A DNA stretch of 43,374 nucleotides from an uncultured Methylococcaceae bacterium (lineage in GTDB: Bacteria > Pseudomonadota > Gammaproteobacteria > Methylococcales > Methylomonadaceae), in the NCBI GenBank assembly GCA_913056195.1, contig CAJXMF010000019.1, positions 1 to 43,374 on the forward strand, given 5' to 3'. Positions within the stretch are counted from its first letter, which is position 1. The number at the start of each line of letters is the position of its first letter. This document shows positions 7,291 through 15,294 of the stretch, piece by piece. A program made the position numbers and the translations under genes. The notes below the pieces were generated by a model, which saw only the letters and a program-made list of their open reading frames with translations, did no database searches and was not told the DNA's origin.

Positions 7291-8300
7291 AAGGCTAATT
7301 GTTCCATTAGATAACATAGACAATCTTGCCGGATAACGCGTTCATCGAGTGTAAGCATAGACGGCATTGTCGCGCAGCGGGTAATCAGTTCGTTTTGATT
7401 AAGTTCAAAAAAACGGCTACTGACGTTTTGACCGGCTTCATCAATGGCCAAAACAGGCATTTTTTGCAGGCATTTTACCCGACCAAAACGTGTGCCAGGT
7501 TTTATTTCTGTGAAATTTAAGCGCTCCAGGTCTTTGTCCAGTATCAATTGATGGCTGTTTTCATCAAAACCGAAACTAATGTCGTCAGCAATTTTGACCT
7601 GGGCTACGGTATGGTAAACCGCGATATCCTGGTGCGGGAGTGCGCGTTGGCTTAATTCGGATAAATGCAGACAACTGTTCAGGTAGTCGAAGGCATGGTC
7701 GATGCCATGATCTTGATCGGGCCGGCCACATTCAAGCGTTACCGCCGGGCAGAGTTCGGCGAAACTGAGTGATTGAACCCCTTTAGGATGCGTGAAATAA
7801 ATAATGAGTCGGCTAAATAAAGCTGCCAATTGTAAAAATGAATTGTCCAGCTTATTGATGCAGGCGTAATGTGGATTCAAGCCGGTATTATTATGAATAT
7901 CGATGCTGGCGAAGGGTTTTCTGGCTTTCATTGCGTCGAAAATGCACTGCATCAAGCGTTTCTCTTCGCAATCGCTCTGTTCAGTCTCTGGCCATACCCG
8001 GTTGTAATCCGGTTGATTGTCCAGCCGTCTCAGCTTGGCTTCTGCCGCCAGTGTGTTGCCAAAAAAAATCGACAGCGATCGGGGCAAGGGCTTGTGTTGA
8101 TAATGTTGCAGAAGTCGTTGCACGGCATAAAAGCCGGTCGGTTCATTGCCATGCAGCAGGATAGAAATAAACAATGGCTGGGTTTTTTCGCCTTCAAGAT
8201 GCAATAAGGTTGGTGCGCCCAAAATCTTGTGCAATTGTTCTGGCTTTGCCGTCAATATCGCGGGCGGTAGTTGGTCGAGTTCCTGCAAAATGAGTGTCAT
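7287..8300 (-). CDS. AstE/aspartoacylase-like zinc hydrolase (M14 family)
   Basis: The protein (337 residues from the chosen ATG) resembles succinylglutamate desuccinylase/aspartoacylase enzymes, zinc amidohydrolases of the M14 fold that split N-acyl amino acids. The zinc site is visible as H50-x-x-E53 in LLHGNEPTG and H136 in SIDIHNNTG. E190 in VTLECGRP is the likely catalytic glutamate. The substrate cannot be told from sequence. I chose the ATG at 8300, which begins four bases after the upstream stop and has GGGAG about eleven bases before it. An ATG at 8321 would overlap the upstream gene. Its partner upstream is a GCS2-type ligase, so the two may make and break, or trim, the same amide-linked compound. 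That link is inference. Confidence 0.82.
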   Translation of the reverse strand: MTLILQELDQLPPAILTAKPEQLHKILGAPTLLHLEGEKTQPLFISILLHGNEPTGFYAVQRLLQHYQHKPLPRSLSIFFGNTLAAEAKLRRLDNQPDYNRVWPETEQSDCEEKRLMQCIFDAMKARKPFASIDIHNNTGLNPHYACINKLDNSFLQLAALFSRLIIYFTHPKGVQSLSFAELCPAVTLECGRPDQDHGIDHAFDYLNSCLHLSELSQRALPHQDIAVYHTVAQVKIADDISFGFDENSHQLILDKDLERLNFTEIKPGTRFGRVKCLQKMPVLAIDEAGQNVSSRFFELNQNELITRCATMPSMLTLDERVIRQDCLCYLMEQLAL

Positions 8301-8304
8301 GCGC

Positions 8305-9735
8305 TTAATACTCCCATTCACTGACGGGTAAGCCGCTTTGTTGCTGTTGTAAATACTGTTGAGTCATTTGTTTGAAGTGTTTTCCGTATTTTTGTATAAA
8401 TTTCCGTTGCCATTGACTGCCGGTTTGTCGATTATTGACGCGTTGGCGGATTATCTCCAGATAATCTTCGCTGTCTTTTCTGTCAACCTGCAATGCATCC
8501 AGTCCTGCCAGTGCAGCGTCGATAAAATGATGCTCCAACCACCAATGAAGTCGGTGTTTTTGCTCATTTTTCCAGCCAATATGGGCATCCAGGCCGAAAC
8601 GGGCGGCTTGGTAAAAATTATCTTTAGCTTGTGAAAAACTGATCGGCAAGCCATTGTCGATGATGTCATCGGTAAATTTTTTGCATAAGCCATAAAATAG
8701 AGCCATATTGGCGATGGCGTCAATCACTGTAGGCCCGGCCGCGGGTGTCCGGTGTTCGATACGGATATGTGGTGTGCCATCGTCAGAGATGCCAATCAGC
8801 GGTCGGTTCCAGCGCCAGATCGTGCCGTTATGCAATTTCAAATGAGCAAATTCTGCGATTTCGGTGTCTTTGCATTCCGGCAATAATACGGGGAAGTGCG
8901 CATGATTTTCTGAAAAACATTCCATGATGGAATGTTTGGCAAAATCGCTGCCGAAACTGACGCGTTTCAAAGGGCCGCCAGCGGCGCCGGCGTAGCCTCC
9001 GGTCTCGATGGCTTGTTCAAACAATGGAATGCGTGTTTCGCTCCACAAATCATGCCTGAACAGAAAAGGCGCATTCGCGCACGCGCCAACCATGATGGAT
9101 GAGGCAATAATAGCGGCGTTATAATAATGATGAGCCAGTTCAGCCGGCACTTGAATGTGTATCTGAAAAGAGGTTGTCGCCGCCTCCATCATGACATCAT
9201 GATGATCAAGTTTTAAATGTTCGTGACCGATAATATCAAGATGAACCGGTTTACCACGCGAGCTCAGAATTTGTTCATTCAATGCCCGATAACGATTGCG
9301 ATACGACATATTGCGTAAGTTGAGTTCATCAGGCTGTAATGTGGGCAGGGTGCCTATCATCAAGAGTTGTTTTTGCAGTGTTTTGGCATGCAGAACAGCC
9401 AGATCCCAAGTGTGTTGGAACTGCCTGTGCATTTGGCGTAATACATCACCTTGCAGGTATTGTGGATCACTGTTCAATTCCAGGTTGAATCTTGCCAGCT
9501 CTTCACACGCTAAAGGATTATTGAATGATTGCAGGAATTGATCATTGACCGGAGCCGGCTGCATGGCGTTATCGACAAGCCAGGCTTCAATTTCAAAACC
9601 GGCCGTCGGATGCTGGCTGGAAAAGGCATTTTTCTGCAGCATAGTGTCGAGCATGCGCGTTTCCTGCGTTAGTTTTTGCTGGAAGCGTGCAAAATCTTCC
9701 GGTTTGAAATGCGCTGCTGAAATTTCCTGCCCCAT
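8305..9735 (-). CDS. GCS2-family glutamate-cysteine-ligase-like enzyme
   Basis: The 476-residue protein looks like the GCS2 carboxylate-amine ligase family, ATP-dependent enzymes that join an amino group to the gamma-carboxyl of glutamate. Visible family features are GFEIEAWLVD near residue 46 (metal/ATP-binding acidic strand), ELNSDPQ near 87, a central MMEAATTSFQIHIQVP segment, and RIEHRTPAAGPTVIDAIANMAL near 330. It could be a true glutamate-cysteine ligase for glutathione synthesis or a relative acting on another amine. It lies six bases after the FliK-like gene and four bases before the M14 enzyme, so the five genes should form one transcript. Confidence 0.78.
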   Translation of the reverse strand: MGQEISAAHFKPEDFARFQQKLTQETRMLDTMLQKNAFSSQHPTAGFEIEAWLVDNAMQPAPVNDQFLQSFNNPLACEELARFNLELNSDPQYLQGDVLRQMHRQFQHTWDLAVLHAKTLQKQLLMIGTLPTLQPDELNLRNMSYRNRYRALNEQILSSRGKPVHLDIIGHEHLKLDHHDVMMEAATTSFQIHIQVPAELAHHYYNAAIIASSIMVGACANAPFLFRHDLWSETRIPLFEQAIETGGYAGAAGGPLKRVSFGSDFAKHSIMECFSENHAHFPVLLPECKDTEIAEFAHLKLHNGTIWRWNRPLIGISDDGTPHIRIEHRTPAAGPTVIDAIANMALFYGLCKKFTDDIIDNGLPISFSQAKDNFYQAARFGLDAHIGWKNEQKHRLHWWLEHHFIDAALAGLDALQVDRKDSEDYLEIIRQRVNNRQTGSQWQRKFIQKYGKHFKQMTQQYLQQQQSGLPVSEWEY

Positions 9736-9741
9736 AATGGC

Positions 9742-11241
9742 CTATGCCTTTTCGTTTATCAACTGATGCGATTGGTGGCCTGGGTCAACGTGATCGGGTT
9801 TTCCGGCTTGCACAGTCATGATGCCGGTGGTCACGCCTTTTGCATTCAGTTGTTTTTTTAATATATCCAGAAAACGGTTGATTTTATCAGCCGTTGCAGG
9901 ACGATCGCTCCAGAAACGGGTGTTGACATGCTCGCCGACACAGTTCAGGCGGCAATAGACGGTGCCAAGCCCCGGTGGCGTTACGGTAATATTGACGGCC
10001 CATTTTTGCATGTCTTCCGAGGTTTTACCCTGTTCGGCCTGTTGTTCAATTTCCAGTCTTACTTTATCAGGCTTGCCTTGATTTAAAAAGGGCAGTTCCA
10101 ATAACCAGACCTGTTTATTGCCTTCATCTTTAGGTAAGGAGTTGATTTGATCGATGACAATTCGGGCTAAAACCTGGCTGGATTTTTGTTGCAGTTGTTG
10201 AAATAATTCCCGATTCTGTTCGCTTAAAGGCTGTGGTTTGTTCACGTCCAGGTGACGGGTGATGTGTTCGGCGAGTTGTAATAGCTTGAGTTTAAAATCA
10301 TTGTCAATGGCAGGCTGTGTCGAAGCAAATGCGCTAAAGACTTTACTCTCCAGAAAAATCCCTGAGTCGTGCAGCTGTTGTTTTAAAATAGTCGGGTTGC
10401 TGAGTTGTTCAGGTTTCGGTAACAGCAACAAGATTTGTCTGGCAATTTGCTTGAGTTGAACAGGAACCGATTTTTGTTGTTCGATATGCTTTATTTGATG
10501 GGACAATTCCTGCAGCAAAATCGGCGCCGATTGCTGTCTGGGTAAATATTCACGAATGCTGTGTTGAATGCGTTGAGTATCCGTCTGTATCGTTGGTTTG
10601 GGTGTTTCAAGGTATTGCAGAGGTTTGGTTTTTTTCGGATCAAATGCCAGTAAGAGCTGCTGCCCGCTTTTGACAGCCTGTTTCTTCAGGCCTTCAATCT
10701 GGTCGAATTCGAGAGTTACGGTCGCATTGTTTTTCGGAATTTCAGTGGCTTTTGCTTGCATTGGAAGCAGTTTGCCGGTGATGGTCTTTGTGGAGACCTG
10801 GTTGATTTGCAAACGCAATGGTATTGGCGATGCGCGTTGGGGTGTTTTTTCAGCATTTAATGCTTGAATTAAAGTTGGGATACTTTTTTCGCTGAGTACT
10901 TGCTTGAATTCGACGGTGGCTGTGCTTGCATTATTTGGCGTAGGGACAGGACGGCGTGATTCCGGGTTGTCGTGTACAGGGGGGATTTGTTTAAAGGTCA
11001 ACACCGGTTGCTGAGCGATGACTTGCAAGCGTAGCGTTTGGCCCTTATCGATGTGCACGGGTTTTTCCGTTATTAAAGACAGAATGCGATCGTTAAGTTG
11101 AACCTTGATCAGTGTGTCATTCTGGTTTTTTTGAGCATCTACAACCTTGGCGTCAACAATTTGACCGGTTTTCAGCAGGCTGGCAGGCGCTGTTTTATCA
11201 ATCCGGTTCAGGTAAGCTGTCAAGGTCTGTTGAATATCCAT
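9742..11241 (-). CDS. FliK-like (Flg_hook domain) protein, role unclear
   Basis: The 499-residue protein is rich in Gln, Lys and Pro over its first 350 residues with little fixed structure. It ends in a segment that resembles the C-terminal Flg_hook domain of flagellar hook-length control protein FliK: VNITVTPPGLGTVYCRL, then a short strand pair and DKINRFLDILKKQLNAKGV. The N-terminal 80 residues (TGQIVDAKVVDAQKN...IKVQLNDRILSLITEKPVHIDKGQTLRLQVIAQQPVL) look like a small beta-barrel. No other flagellar gene is in the window. The gene sits between an HDOD gene (four bases) and a GCS2-ligase gene (six bases), so it may be a non-flagellar relative. The family call is moderate. Confidence 0.6.
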   Translation of the reverse strand: MDIQQTLTAYLNRIDKTAPASLLKTGQIVDAKVVDAQKNQNDTLIKVQLNDRILSLITEKPVHIDKGQTLRLQVIAQQPVLTFKQIPPVHDNPESRRPVPTPNNASTATVEFKQVLSEKSIPTLIQALNAEKTPQRASPIPLRLQINQVSTKTITGKLLPMQAKATEIPKNNATVTLEFDQIEGLKKQAVKSGQQLLLAFDPKKTKPLQYLETPKPTIQTDTQRIQHSIREYLPRQQSAPILLQELSHQIKHIEQQKSVPVQLKQIARQILLLLPKPEQLSNPTILKQQLHDSGIFLESKVFSAFASTQPAIDNDFKLKLLQLAEHITRHLDVNKPQPLSEQNRELFQQLQQKSSQVLARIVIDQINSLPKDEGNKQVWLLELPFLNQGKPDKVRLEIEQQAEQGKTSEDMQKWAVNITVTPPGLGTVYCRLNCVGEHVNTRFWSDRPATADKINRFLDILKKQLNAKGVTTGIMTVQAGKPDHVDPGHQSHQLINEKA

Positions 11242-11245
11242 GACA

Positions 11246-12124
11246 TCAATTCAGCATTTGCCGGATATGTTCAATCTCATCCTTGACCTGATCTAAAATA
11301 TTGATGCTTTGATCGGCATCTAATTGACCGGCTGCCAGCTTTTTATAAGCAGGCAGCTCGTCCATTTTTGGCATTTTTTTGATGTCCACTTTACCGATAT
11401 AACTGTGTAATTGAGAAATCATGACGATATCGATGTAATCCGGCTCTGCCTGTTCATCGCGATACCAGTTTTCAGAATGCTTGATGACATCATTGAAATC
11501 TTCCGGAAAATCCCATTTCTGAATAATCTGAAGTCCAATTTCAGTTTTTAATTCACGAATGGTTTCAGCCAGGTCTTTCGGGTTGTCCAGAATATCGATA
11601 TTTTTGTCGGCATAAGCCAGTATCGGTACGACACCAATATCATGTACCAGACCTGCCAGCATGGCACGATCCGGATCAAAGCCTGGTGTCTTATGGGCCA
11701 ATACGGCGCTAATCGCGGCGACATAGCTGCTATGGGTCCAAAGCGACTGCATTTTACGGCGAATGGAATGGGATTTTGCGCTGAACACGGCTTTTATGGC
11801 GAATGCGGTAATAATGTCTTGTGATGCTTTAAGACCAATACGGGTCAAGGCCTCCGGACAGCTTTCAATTTTTCGGCGACCACGATATAAGGGGCTGTTG
11901 GCGATTTTGATCAAACGCGCGGTAATACTGGGGTCAATTTGAACGACTTTCGCAATCTTGCTGTTATTGGCTTTTTCATCATTGATGGCACGGCGAATTT
12001 TAAAAGCGACGTCAGGGATAGTCGGCAGTATCAATTTGTCCGATTGCATAAATTTATAGCAATCTCGATATAATCGATTTTTTGCCATACCGGGTTTGTT
12101 TTGGTGTTGCTCTTTCGGCATCAT
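11246..12124 (-). CDS. HDOD-domain signalling protein
   Basis: The 292-residue protein is an HDOD protein, a catalytically poor relative of HD phosphohydrolases found in regulatory proteins, often linked to c-di-GMP or motility control. The HDOD region covers about residues 30-230: KLILPTIPDVAFKIRRAINDE, VVQIDPSITARLIKIANSPLYRG, LTRIGLKASQDII and MLAGLVHDIGVVPILAYAD, where the HD pair is retained. No receiver or output domain is attached. It is the first gene of the five-gene operon and is divergent from the aor operon across a 319-base leader, so both may share regulation. What it signals to is unknown. Confidence 0.88.
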   Translation of the reverse strand: MMPKEQHQNKPGMAKNRLYRDCYKFMQSDKLILPTIPDVAFKIRRAINDEKANNSKIAKVVQIDPSITARLIKIANSPLYRGRRKIESCPEALTRIGLKASQDIITAFAIKAVFSAKSHSIRRKMQSLWTHSSYVAAISAVLAHKTPGFDPDRAMLAGLVHDIGVVPILAYADKNIDILDNPKDLAETIRELKTEIGLQIIQKWDFPEDFNDVIKHSENWYRDEQAEPDYIDIVMISQLHSYIGKVDIKKMPKMDELPAYKKLAAGQLDADQSINILDQVKDEIEHIRQMLN

Positions 12125-12443
12125 AGTGTGGCGATAGTATTAGGCAATTCGCAATAAATAAAATACCCATTGCGCGTTTCCAAGCTCCAGTTTGGGAATG
12201 CATGTCAGTCAGCTCTGCTTACTGGCCGTCACAGCGGGGCTGTTGCCTCATGTGCTCCCAGACAGGCGCTTGGGAGCCAGGAAAATCTCCTTATTTTCGC
12301 AGTATCTGCCCATGGCGCCTACTTTTTTTCTATAAAATCTGTCCGGAGTATTGTTATCTGAAATCTTAACATCTTATTTTAGTTGAAGTTTGCTTGAATG
12401 AGTGTGTTTAATATGCTGTAATCATTTTGAGGAGATTGATGTT
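12125..12443. promoter_or_regulatory. Bidirectional leader with three hairpins
   Basis: This gap between the divergent HDOD and aor operons has no gene. Three stem-loops can be drawn: 12178-12198 (quasi-palindrome TTCCAAGCTCCAGTTTGGGAA), 12210-12242 (ten-base arms with G-U pairs, around ACTGGCCGTC) and 12254-12277 (arms GCTCCCA/TGGGAGC, loop of ten). An alternative pairing joins AGGCGC (12264-12269) with GCGCCT (12317-12322). A T-run (TTTTTTT) follows at about 12325. The cluster looks either like a composite palindromic repeat element or like a structured leader RNA ahead of the aor genes. GAGGAG at 12430-12435 is the ribosome binding site of the first gene. Confidence 0.5.
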
Positions 12444-12935
12444 ATGAAAAAATTGTATAAAGACTGGAGCATGGATAAGGCTCTACATTATATCTATATC
12501 AATGAAGTTATTTTTATCAGTTTGATTTTGCTGGTCTTTATCGGTGAATTATTGGTAGATGTATCGGAACGTGTAGCCTTGTTTTATTGGTTATGCGTAA
12601 CGCCAGTTTTTTTATATTGCTCCTGGATCAGTGAAAAAGCCAAGGAAATCAGTACCGGCGTCAAAAATAATGAATTGCTGCATTATGAAATGGTGTACTG
12701 GGGCAGCGCCATGATCTCGGAATTATTGATTTTTTTGCTGTGGCATGCCGATATGATTCGCCCCTCAGGTGCTACTATGAGTATTCATATCATCCTGGCG
12801 CACACTATGGTTTTACTGGGAATTCTGTTAGGCACACATTATTATTTGGTGGGTGGCTTTCTGTTTGGAACAAACGCTGATTTTTCCAACCCTGAAAAGA
12901 AAAAACGATTTTTTGAAAGAGCTCGAAGAAAATAA
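12444..12935 (+). CDS. Four-helix membrane protein of the aor operon
   Basis: I do not recognise a named family. The 163-residue protein has four predicted membrane segments, at about residues 17-38 (FISLILLVFIGELLV), 45-62 (VALFYWLCVTPVFLYCSWI), 91-107 and 118-145 (ILAHTMVLLGILLGTHYYLVGG). It ends in a charged cytosolic tail (PEKKKRFFERARRK). His residues inside or near segments (H in LLWHAD, ILAHTM, LGTHYYL) could bind heme or metal, but no set motif proves this. I chose the ATG at 12444 because GAGGAG lies nine bases before it. It is 30 bases before aorA, so it may anchor the oxidoreductase to the membrane or pass electrons to the quinone pool. That is inference. Confidence 0.75.
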   Translation: MKKLYKDWSMDKALHYIYINEVIFISLILLVFIGELLVDVSERVALFYWLCVTPVFLYCSWISEKAKEISTGVKNNELLHYEMVYWGSAMISELLIFLLWHADMIRPSGATMSIHIILAHTMVLLGILLGTHYYLVGGFLFGTNADFSNPEKKKRFFERARRK

Positions 12936-12965
12936 AAAAACCGAAAATAATTAACAGGATCAGTC

Positions 12966-13436
12966 ATGCAAAAATCATTACATTTGGATGCTTATAAATG
13001 TACCGGCTGTCTGCAATGCGAAATGGCATGCTCGTATGAAAAAGAAGGCGCGTTTAATCCCGCTAAATCGCGTATCAAGGTCTTTACCTTTCATGACTTA
13101 GGTCGCTTTTCACCGTACACCTGCACGCAATGTGCTGAAGCCTGGTGCCTTCATGCGTGTCCTGTCGAAGCCATTACCACGAATGTGGCAACGGGTGCCA
13201 AGGAAGTCAATGAGACGCTGTGCGTTGGCTGTAAGGTGTGTACCATTTCCTGCCCGTTCGGCACTATCAATTACAATACCGAAACGCATAAGGTTGATAA
13301 GTGTGATTTATGCGGCGGCGATCCGGCCTGTGCCAAAGCCTGTCCAACTGAAGCTATTGTCTATATCGATGCAGAACAGACCGGTTACGACAAGATGCAG
13401 AAATACGCTCAGCTTAATCTGACGCAAGGAGAATAA
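12966..13436 (+). CDS. aorA: Polyferredoxin subunit of aldehyde oxidoreductase (AorA-like)
   Basis: The 156-residue protein carries four [4Fe-4S] binding motifs: CTGCLQCEMAC (residues 13-23), CTQCAEAWCLHACPVEAI, CVGCKVCTISCPFGTI, and CDLCGGDPACAKACPTEAI. This matches the HycB/AorA type of small electron-transfer subunit. In AorABC of Aromatoleum the homologous AorA stacks with AorB along a filament and passes electrons from the tungsten site to AorC. The start follows AACAGGATC, a modest ribosome binding site. The gap to the catalytic-subunit gene is two bases, so they are surely co-translated. Confidence 0.88.
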   Translation: MQKSLHLDAYKCTGCLQCEMACSYEKEGAFNPAKSRIKVFTFHDLGRFSPYTCTQCAEAWCLHACPVEAITTNVATGAKEVNETLCVGCKVCTISCPFGTINYNTETHKVDKCDLCGGDPACAKACPTEAIVYIDAEQTGYDKMQKYAQLNLTQGE

Positions 13437-13438
13437 TC

Positions 13439-15292
13439 ATGGCCTGGACCGAAAAAGTTTTGCGCGTGAATTTGACAGCTAGAACCACTTTTGTCGAGCC
13501 GCTCAATATGGAGTGGGCGAATCAATACCTGGGACAGCGCGGATTGGGCAGCAAATATCTGAGTGAAGAAATCGACCCTAAAGTTGAGCCATTGTCGCCT
13601 GAAAACAAATTGATCATGATTACCGGCCCGTTGACCGGCACGATGGCGGCAACCGGCGGGCGTTATTCAATCGTGACTAAAAGTCCCTTGACCTCTGCCA
13701 TTGCCTGCTCTAATTCCGGTGGCTTTATCGGTGCGGAGATCAAAAATGCCGGTTGGGACATGATTATCTTTGAAGGCAAAGCCGATTCACCGGTTTATTT
13801 ATATATTGAAAATGATGATGTCAAGATTTTGCCCGCCGATGATTTATGGGGTAACAGCGTCTGGAAAACGGATGAAATGCTGCATCAAAAACATCAGGAT
13901 CCACTGCTCAGAGTCGCCTGTATTGGTCGTTCGGCAGAACAACAATGCCTGTATGCCAGTGTGATTAACGATTTACATCGCGCGGCCGGTCGCTCTGGCG
14001 TGGGCACCGTAATGGCGTCAAAAAATCTAAAGGCCGTGGCTGTCAGAGGCACAAAAGGTGTCGGTAACATCAAAGACTTTCCCAGATTTCTCAATGCTAC
14101 AAACCAGGCTAAACAAGTGCTGGCCGGCGACAGCATTACCCATGAAGGCCTGCCAACTTACGGTACACAGGTGTTGATGAATGTCATCAATGAAATAGGG
14201 GCGATGCCGACACGTAATATGCGTGATGTGCAATTTGACGGTGCCGAGCGTATTTCCGGTGAGGCCATGCATCAAATCCGCGCTTCCGACAATAAAGCCA
14301 ATCTGACCACCAATGCCGCCTGTTTTGGCTGCACCATCGCCTGTGGCCGGATTTCAACCATCGACAAAGGGCATTTTTCCATTCAAAACAAGCCGGAATA
14401 CTGGCATGCCTCGGGCGGTCTGGAATATGAAGCCGCCTGGGCCCTGGGCTCGGATTTAGGCATTGATGACCTTGATGCGTTGACTTATGCCAATTTCATT
14501 TGTAATGAAGATGGCTTTGATCCCATTTCATTTGGTTCGACACTGGCGGCGGCCATGGAAATGTATGAGCAAGGCCTGATCAGTAAAGCACAGACCGGCG
14601 GTATCGAATTGAACTTTGGCAATGCCGAAGCCTTGGTCAAAATGGTGGAGTTGACGGCTAAAGGGGAAGGCTTTGGCAAGGAATTAGGCTTGGGCTCCAA
14701 ACGTTTGTGCGAAAAATATGGTAACCCTGATTTATCCATGACCGTCAAAGGTCAGGAGTTTCCGGCTTACGATCCGCGCGGTATTCAAGGCATGGGGCTG
14801 ACTTACGCCACCTCAAACCGGGGTGCGTGTCACCTGCGTGGTTACACGGTGTCATCGGAAGTGTTGGGCGTGCCGGAAAAAACCGACCCGTTAACGACAG
14901 AAGGCAAGCCGGAATTGGCCAAAGCGTTTCAGGATGCCACCGCCGCCATTGATTCGTCCGGTTTGTGTGTATTCACAACCTTTGCCTGGACGCTGGATGA
15001 CATCGCGCCTCAGCTTGACGCCGCGTGTCAGGGCGATTGGACGGCTGAAAAACTACTGGAAGTGGGCGAACGCATCTGGAATCTTGAGCGGCAGTTCAAT
15101 CTGGATGCCGGCCTGACCGGTAAAGACGATAACTTGCCCAAACGCTTGCTGAAAGAAGCGGCCAAAACAGGCCCGGCAAAAGGAAAAGTCAATGAGTTGG
15201 GTAAAATGTTGCCCGAATACTATCAATTAAGAGGCTGGACGGCCGATGGTGTTCCCAAGCAGGAAACCTTGCAACGCCTGGGGTTGGTGTAA
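13439..15292 (+). CDS. aorB: Tungsten-type aldehyde:ferredoxin oxidoreductase (AorB-like)
   Basis: The catalytic subunit oxidises aldehydes to carboxylic acids, or does the reverse with low-potential electrons, at a bis-pterin tungsten cofactor. The 617-residue protein shows the AOR N-domain (GQRGLGSKYLSEEIDP, ITGPLTGTMAATGGRYSIVTKSPLT, SNSGGFIGAEIKNAGWDMIIFEGKA). It also shows the middle-domain segments AAGRSGVGTVMASKNLKAVAVRG and AACFGCTIACGR (C-x2-C-x3-C of the [4Fe-4S] cluster), with the fourth cysteine probably in DSSGLCVFT. Length is typical (about 600-620). It sits in aorA-aorB-aorC order with two-base gaps. Family membership is near certain. The actual aldehyde substrate, and tungsten rather than molybdenum, are inferred from the family. 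Confidence 0.93.
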   Translation: MAWTEKVLRVNLTARTTFVEPLNMEWANQYLGQRGLGSKYLSEEIDPKVEPLSPENKLIMITGPLTGTMAATGGRYSIVTKSPLTSAIACSNSGGFIGAEIKNAGWDMIIFEGKADSPVYLYIENDDVKILPADDLWGNSVWKTDEMLHQKHQDPLLRVACIGRSAEQQCLYASVINDLHRAAGRSGVGTVMASKNLKAVAVRGTKGVGNIKDFPRFLNATNQAKQVLAGDSITHEGLPTYGTQVLMNVINEIGAMPTRNMRDVQFDGAERISGEAMHQIRASDNKANLTTNAACFGCTIACGRISTIDKGHFSIQNKPEYWHASGGLEYEAAWALGSDLGIDDLDALTYANFICNEDGFDPISFGSTLAAAMEMYEQGLISKAQTGGIELNFGNAEALVKMVELTAKGEGFGKELGLGSKRLCEKYGNPDLSMTVKGQEFPAYDPRGIQGMGLTYATSNRGACHLRGYTVSSEVLGVPEKTDPLTTEGKPELAKAFQDATAAIDSSGLCVFTTFAWTLDDIAPQLDAACQGDWTAEKLLEVGERIWNLERQFNLDAGLTGKDDNLPKRLLKEAAKTGPAKGKVNELGKMLPEYYQLRGWTADGVPKQETLQRLGLV

Positions 15293-15294
15293 TC

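Noticed and set aside
12178..12322. Firm call of a molybdenum/tungsten cofactor riboswitch
   Set aside because: I can draw hairpins but cannot match the family consensus by eye. Kept only as a testable idea.
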